Shown here piece after piece: positions 58,001 to 64,000 of a stretch of DNA of 64,000 nt. A model generated the notes under the pieces. That model saw nothing but the letters and a program-made list of their open reading frames with translations, was not told the origin of the DNA and did not search any database. Where the stretch lies: NCBI RefSeq assembly GCF_000224145.3, contig NC_020167.2, positions 6,702,862-6,766,861 of the forward strand, written 5' to 3'. Made by a program: the position numbers and the translations under genes. Positions within the stretch are counted from its first letter, which is position 1. Every line of letters starts with the position of its first letter. Source of the DNA: Ciona intestinalis. Its lineage: Eukaryota; Chordata; Ascidiacea; Phlebobranchia; Cionidae.

Positions 58001-61000
58001 GTAATAATGTTATACATGGATTTCGTATAAAAGTTTGTGACAATGTATATTTCAATCAATAAATGCTTTATTTTTAATTTACTTTTTAAGCTGTTTCACG
58101 AAAAAAAACTCATTTTCATTGAACACAAAGGTTATAGAGCATAGATAAGCTTTTAATAATGAAAGCAAATGTTCAAATATGAAGAACCCTTAGAAGGTTT
58201 ATTACATGGGCGTTCCCAAGCTTTTAATGGGATGTGGTCATAACAGGTGCGCAGGACCAAATTGGACGTACTACTAATGGTGTGAGGCGCTCAAGCACCA
58301 ATTCCGACCGAGTTTTGCACAGACAAGTGCCCATATTGCATTCATCGTCTGTTGAAAATGAAGCCAGTGCTCAAGTTACGAGGTAAGAACATGGTTTATC
58401 AGAAGTTGGCATTTTTGTTAGCTGTTTATGGAAAAGTTAAACAATTATATAAATGTAATAATTAGTCGGTTACTATTAAGTGTTGGTTTGATTTGAATAG
58501 CAATTTTAACACACACAGCTTAGATACTTGTATGCTGTAGTAGTAGAACTTTATTTAAAGAAAATGTTAAGAAAAATTAGGAGATACGGAATATGGTGTG
58601 GAAAGTTTATTTCTGGTTATAGTAAGCAAACCTTTTGTTCTATTACCAGATTACAGTTTCGCTTTATATGGGTGAGGTCCATGTTAAGGATATTGGGTTT
58701 AGGTTATTGGCTTATTACCCCATTACTGCTTCTTATGTGCACAGTTTAATTCTTATATGTTTTTATTAGTTCCAGCAACACCACTGTGACAAAGCAACCA
58801 GCAGAGAATAAATCAGTGAACAAACCTCATCGTACAAATGATATTATGACAAACAGTGAGAAAGATATCGTGAAACCAAAAGCTAAACCGAGGGTGGTGT
58901 CTTCCTCCACCTCCTCCCATCTTGACACACAACCTCCACGATCCTCCGGGAGCACTCCTAACATGAGTGGTGGGAAGTCCTCCGAAACCATCCGGAGCCA
59001 AGTGGGATCAGATCACCGTAAAGAGCAGGATGATCGGATGAGGACTAGCTCTTCCTCACCGAGGATGGGGAATGATGCAAGGGTACATCAATCTTCCCGG
59101 GATGTTAAACATAGAGAGATAATCAATCACAACATTCGAGATGAATATCATGGAAAACGACAAACTGAACCTACCCATAAACCAGGGGAAATCCCCTCAC
59201 AGCCCCACTCTGCGTCAGAATCACCACGATCAACCCACAGAGCAGCAACCCATCATGGCTCACCCAATTTACCATTGAAGAAAAATGAAGACCCCACTCT
59301 TTTACCCAGTGACCCCCGATCACACAGTAAACCCCATGAAGCGTCACCGAAACGTGTAAGATCCATTTCTGTAAGTCAAAGCAGTCACTTCAGCGGGAGT
59401 CCGCACTCATCACCACAAATCAAACGCAGCGATCGTTCTGTTGGTAACTTCACATCACACAGTCCTGAATCACATGGAACACAAAGAAGAAATCATAGAA
59501 TGAATAAAGACAGACAATCATACTTAGGTGAGTCCATGATTGTTGTTTTGTAACCATCTATATATCGCTAAAGGTATTGGTTTTATACACCTTAGCCTGC
59601 CATGTGTTTGTGAGTTTGTTTTCTCCGTGGCTTGCCAACATAGGTGCCAAACATGGGTACTAGGGTAAAGGGTAGGCATGCCTAGTATCCTGGAATTTTC
59701 CGCGTATTATTCAGTAAACATTCGATTAGAACCAATAAGTTTAATTTGTTGCATAAGGATGTCTGTCTAATTATCTCTGCTTATCTGGAACAAAAAAAAA
59801 TTGGCAATAGGGCTCACTAATGCTATATATTTTTGCCATTTAGCTGTGTAATGTTTGTATTTCTACTGAATGGTACTCATGTTTCATTATTATTATTTTT
59901 TTACCACTATTGATAGATTCTATGACCTTGGACAACAGAGGAAACCGAAGATATGTTAAACAGGGATGTAAATGTAAGCAAGGTTCTAATTTTATGGTTC
60001 AATACCGGTACTTATCTTGGTGGTGTATTTTGTGGTATTTACTATGTTTAAACTGAAAAAATGTAAGTCGTTTGCATTAGAGTTGAATGCTCTGCTGTAA
60101 CTTGTAGTAATCCATTAGCCTAGTCTTAAAACATATAATATTATTTAAAGCCTCATGTTATAGTTGTCTCTACACATAATAAAAGTGATTAGATTTTGTG
60201 AATTTTTACCCATATTAAAATTTCTGATGAGGTAATGGGTTCAAAGCTTGTCGCTGCTATCATTGTGGGTGTATGTGTCCTTGAGCAAACACTTATAACG
60301 ACAATTGCTCCAACCCAGTGGTCACTAATGGGTTTTATAAATTGTCAGCCATACATAAAAAACAATCACACACAGTGAGATTTGTGTTAACTCGTAAACG
60401 ACGTGCACGAAAGAAAACACCCGTGTTATAATAACTGTTATTTTAACTATTTGAGGATAAAGCATGTTATGTAAAATCAATCATCCAAATCTTCTGCATC
60501 TTCCCAGCATCACTAAGTGACACAGAGAGCTCGCATCAGCTCCACCAAACTTACCTGGGAACCTCCAGGAGGAGAGTGGAAGCGGGAGGAAGCAGAAGAA
60601 GAATCGAGTCGAGGCAGGATTCGGTCGATAGTGTTGATTCTGACCCAATGGTAAGAAATATGGGTTTGGTTTGATTATTGTTTTAATGTATTGCTGTTGC
60701 TACCAAAAATAACATACCTTATATGGGATGATTTTCTTGAATGATTAAATAACAAAAAAATTATAAAAAAATCAATGTTTTGTGTTCATCAGGGTTTGAC
60801 TTATTTTAATAAATTTATATATTTTATATATATATAAATATACAGTTTTTAAAATTGAGTTGCTACAAACTGACCCCGAAAGCACAAAACCACGATTAAA
60901 ATCCTGCCTCTTAAAATGAAAATACAATTATACTTCATCCCAACTAGTTCATTGTTATATTATTTCTTTAGACTGCATATCGTTCCCTACCCCGGTTTGA

Positions 61001-63865
61001 CGACGTCACCCAACACTTTCACTGTCAGAACCCCCACCGTGACCCCTATTATGGGGGTTCCCCTATCAACCAAAGCCACGAACAAAATAGGTAAGATGTG
61101 GCTTGTATGTTTGTGCCAAGCTCATATAATCTTTTAACGGCTTATCTGGTATGAAATACCATAGTGTATTTATATGTCTTCCAAACAGAGGGCAAATCAT
61201 TGGAAATATACTACGTTTTTATCATACCAGATAAGTCGTTGAAATATTATTCACTTTATGCCTGGTAGCATAAGTAACAGAATATCAGAAGTTTGTCTGT
61301 TGATTTTTTTTACTCCCTTTTGTTTTAAAATTGGTTGAGAAAGTCAAATTGAACAAAACATCTATTTTTCTTATTGTATATTTTACCCGATTTCTCTCAT
61401 TTTTTTGCTGGTTCAATCACAGCTCACTAAATATTCACCAACCAATCACAACATAGACACCCTTGATACATGCAAACCATTTCTAAACATTATCTTTTCA
61501 ATGTTTTCCAGACTTAGCTACAGTGATGTGAATTTGTATGACAACCACATAGAATGTAGAAATCACCATAGAAAGCGAATGAACAGACAAGATTACCTAG
61601 ATTCAAATGCCATGACAATAAGAAGACCCCATCACCATAAAGTTAAGAGACCAGGTGTGCATAGACATTACATTTTTGACATTTTTATCAAAATCTGAAG
61701 TAAAATTGTTAATTTTTTTTACAAAATCTGAGTTAAGATTGTTAAGTTGCTGTTATACTTATGGTGGTGGTCAAACATAGGGAACCTAATTGATTATTGT
61801 GGCGATTACAATATACTTTGGTCCTGTTTGTTTGTGTATAGACAGCTATAACAGCCGTGTAAAAGGGTAATATATGAGTTTATTGTTTCTAGATTTTTTT
61901 TGAAATGCAAGATACTTTGTTTTTGTTTAATTTTTTCAATAAGAGACTGACGATGTCATTTAGGCCAAATATATATATATTTTATTGTAAAATGGGTTAG
62001 ACTTGATTTTTTACACTTTCGTAGCAAGTTCTTACTGTATTTATTTACACAAGAATCTTTTAATACTATAAGCACCAAATCAGGGGTCAGATTTGCAGAA
62101 TTTCTACAGTTATTTTTACAACATTTAGTGTTTATTTTTTCCACAGACAAATACAAAAGAAGAAACCCATCGTTGAGTAGTACGGACGAAGAACGGGAAG
62201 ATTTCCAAACAACTCCTGATTATTCCAGTTGTGAAGATGAGCACCAAAGACATGGTTCGTTGAAACTTGTTTACGACTATTTATTAAAACATAAGCCATG
62301 TTTTGTGAGCGAAATACCAAGTGTAAATTAAAAGCAAAGCTTTGGTTACATTAATATTAAAAAAAAAATATTTTAATATAAAATAAAATTATTAAAATAA
62401 TAAACTAAAAAAATAAAAATAAAATACTGGAATATCAACACTGGCTTAAAGATAATAAAATAAAGTCTACCCGCTGTTATGACTATGACTATGTAACCTT
62501 ATTTTGTAAAATAGGGTTGTCTATGCTTCATAAGTCCACCATTACCTTTTTTACAAAACTGTTTTATTGGGAAGTTTTTCGATGTCTATATACCATCATT
62601 ATATTAACATATTTATGTTCATTAAGTATAAATTTATTTTCTTAGTTTTAGAATACCGTTTGAAAACATTGTGTATAGCTTCTTTTATAATATACTTTAT
62701 TTTTGGCTTTTGGATTTAAAATATCATATCCTTCGCAACATAATCAATAAGTTCTCATTTTACTTTACCTTTTAGTTTTTACTTTGTTAAATTTTTATTT
62801 TTTTGTTAAAACTTTTGTTAAAAAAAATGTAAAATGTGATATTTATGATATATAGAAAGCTTTCCCCGCTCTGAAATGTCCAGGATAGCTTACCACCACG
62901 GCAAGGTATTAAACAAATGCAATATTGGGTTACGTGCAATGTGTGGCTGCTATGCACGAATTTTTCAACACAATATAAAAACGCTTATGTGATAAAAAAT
63001 ACAATTCAGAAAATCAGTTGACAAAACGTAACAGACAAAAATCAAGTCCCACCAATTGTTTAATAAGATATATATTTCGTTTAAATGGCATCGTCAGTTT
63101 TTTATTCAGAAAATTAGTTAGAAAAATGTATGTATATTAGTTTCCTAGGAGACTGTTAATCTACTATATATATATGGGTCATACAGTTCAACAAGCAAGA
63201 GTATATGAAATGAAGGTCAGAGTTAGGCCATTACATCACCACATAGTAATTAAAACCTTAATTATGCCCAAAACATTGCAATATACATAATTATTGACAT
63301 AAATGACAGCTTTTAACTTTGAAGTATAAATACAACTGCCCATCCACATAAGCCTTTTTTTACTTGTCACAAGTTCCGATTTTTATGTGTTGAAAATTTC
63401 TTGCATAGTTTACCCAACGCAGCGCACCCAACCCTTCGCATGCATGTTGATGTTAAGTATGATGTCACAATTCAAGCGATGTCACAAATGCCACTACGAC
63501 TCGATAATAATCCATTGCACGACAGCGCATGACTTTTCCCGGTTCCTTTTGTTGTGTCATAGTAAGGCATGCATCTCGTAACAGGGCACGCGTGGGCCGA
63601 GTCGGCCAACCGCGACGACAATCTTCTCTTCTTCTCGTCGCCGTGGCGAGGTGACCTTAACCTGACCTCTCGAAACGAGCACTTTGACGGAAGAAATCGG
63701 AAAAAAGTTCATTTTACTGAATCGGTCGACAAGAAATATCTCCAGAAATATCCAGGGAGTTTATCTGACCACTCGATGTCAGTATCCGCAGAAAACCTCT
63801 CAAGCGGAACCCGTGATTCGGGGATAGACACGAGTTCCACCAACACGCATAGCGATGAAAAAGAG
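52023..63865 (+). CDS. RIMS: RIM-type active-zone protein, N-terminal half; continues beyond window
   Basis: RIM binds Rab3 on synaptic vesicles and recruits Munc13 and calcium channels. Exons: 52023-52132, 52677-52779, 53447-53563, 53650-53664, 56928-57051, 57538-57723, 57871-57939, 58247-58382, 58770-59527, 59917-59973, 60508-60650, 60972-61090, 61512-61654, 62147-62254, 63585-63865; phases agree (823 codons). The first helix PDLSHLTEEEQKQILSVIKR matches the RIM Rab-binding helix. A FYVE-type zinc finger follows with all eight Cys in four CxxC pairs (TCSLC, SCSYC, FCSRC, WVCNLC). SGAWCN stands where other RIMs have SGAW plus aromatics. A long Ser/Arg/Pro-rich linker ends in TPDYSSCED and GTRDSGIDTSS, which precede the PDZ domain in RIMs. 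PDZ and C2 domains lie to the right. The first in-frame ATG pair was taken as start. Confidence 0.92.
53113..53407 (+). mobile_element. MITE family A, one full copy plus a duplicated left part, in a RIM intron
   Basis: A full copy at about 53202-53407 is preceded by a truncated left end at 53113-53180. The host flank cacctaagtggggtaaat is repeated too, so the ~105-bp step is a tandem duplication spanning flank and MITE end. Confidence 0.8.
53885..54080 (+). mobile_element. MITE family A in a RIM intron
   Basis: Near full length. Left end tatagtactatggggtaaga, right end tgtcccacctttccccaccc; internal catgttttaaacaattaaca. Confidence 0.8.
54400..56350. promoter_or_regulatory. CpG-retaining block inside a RIM intron, candidate internal promoter
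   Basis: CpG dinucleotides become frequent again (cgtcacggt, cggccgcgcgg, cgttcgccggcgaaac and many more), while the introns on both sides are CpG-poor. In genomes with mosaic methylation this marks an unmethylated segment. No coding exon was found; the open frames near 54598 and 55176-55509 show no homology. An alternative RIM first exon or enhancer is the working guess. Confidence 0.35.
60230..60485 (+). mobile_element. SINE-like repeat (family S), long form, in a RIM intron
   Basis: Head: gggttcaaagcttgtcgctg (B-box-like), gtgggtgtatgtgtccttga, gcaaacactt, cccagtggtcactaatgggt. Core: taactcgtaaacgacgtgca, gaaaacacccgtgttataat, gaggataaagcatgtta. Confidence 0.7.
61133..61292. mobile_element. 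MITE family B in a RIM intron
   Basis: Best copy of the family: ends acggcttatctggtatgaaa and tcataccagataagtcgtt, then atgcctggtagcataagtaa. Confidence 0.7.
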
Positions 63866-64000
63866 GTTGGAATTGTAGTGCCCGAAAACTAAAAAAGTTT
63901 AATCTCCTTAAAAGGATTTTTTTGGCCTCACAAAAAATACCTCCCCCCCCCTCAAGAATGCAGAAACACCTTCCTCCCAAAAAATTGTGTGTTTTCCCTC
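63866..64000. other. sequence after the last RIM exon: in-frame read-through or intron start
   Basis: If the donor gttgga at 63866 is not used, the frame reads EVGIVVPEN and stops at 63892. Beyond that is a C-rich tract (cctcccccccccctc). An intron leading to the PDZ exons is expected, but the donor is weak. Confidence 0.4.

Noticed and set aside
58813..59001. Minus-strand 62-aa open frame in the large RIM exon
   Set aside because: Shadow of the Ser/Pro-rich RIM coding sequence.

Overview
The window looks like a compact, AT-rich, intron-rich invertebrate chordate genome, most likely a tunicate of the genus Ciona. The reasons are short introns with clean GT-AG boundaries, a chordate gene set (NEK10, RIM, TMEM45, PLBD2-like, ELOVL4-like, ASNS), dense short MITEs and SINE-like repeats, a patchwork of CpG-retaining and CpG-depleted blocks, and high allelic polymorphism that has left both haplotypes side by side at three assembly gaps. 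The species call is inference. Exon models were built by hand from splice sites, reading-phase agreement and homology. Wherever both gene ends are visible, the summed coding length is an exact multiple of three.

Layout. 296-5761 (-): asparagine synthetase, 11 coding exons, with its last part off the left edge. 8410-10015 (-): a two-exon gene for an unrecognised protein with two membrane segments. 12987-27399 (+): NEK10 kinase, 26 coding exons, 1084 aa. 28641-31751 (-): ELOVL4-like very-long-chain fatty acid elongase, 6 exons, 265 aa. Its 3' exons and its 5' exons are each present twice around gaps. 32005-32652: a 46-bp minisatellite just upstream of one elongase copy. 33844-35529: a young LTR retrotransposon with two 552-bp LTRs and its interior mostly Ns. 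39020-46491 (+): PLBD2-like lysosomal phospholipase B-like protein, 15 exons, 579 aa, with exons 3-4 duplicated around a gap. 46914-49774 (-): TMEM45-like membrane protein, 7 exons, 292 aa. 52023 to beyond the right edge (+): the N-terminal half of a RIM active-zone protein (Rab-binding helix, FYVE-type zinc finger, long Ser/Arg-rich linker), 15 coding exons seen.

The genes have unrelated jobs: amino-acid synthesis, a cilium and cell-cycle type kinase, ER lipid elongation, a lysosomal hydrolase, a membrane protein and presynaptic exocytosis. I see no operon or gene-cluster logic. NEK10/elongase and PLBD2/TMEM45 are convergent pairs; elongase/PLBD2 and TMEM45/RIM are divergent pairs. The non-genic sequence is dominated by a ~195-bp palindrome-ended MITE (about 14 copies), a SINE-like family, a second MITE and several tandem repeats.

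I found no undescribed biological system. The observations most worth checking are the CpG mosaic with a CpG-retaining island inside a RIM intron, the cluster of TGACGTCA palindromes at ASNS splice junctions with CpG-decayed versions elsewhere, a 15-nt RIM microexon inside the zinc finger, the young LTR element beside the elongase, and tandem arrays that begin at splice donors.
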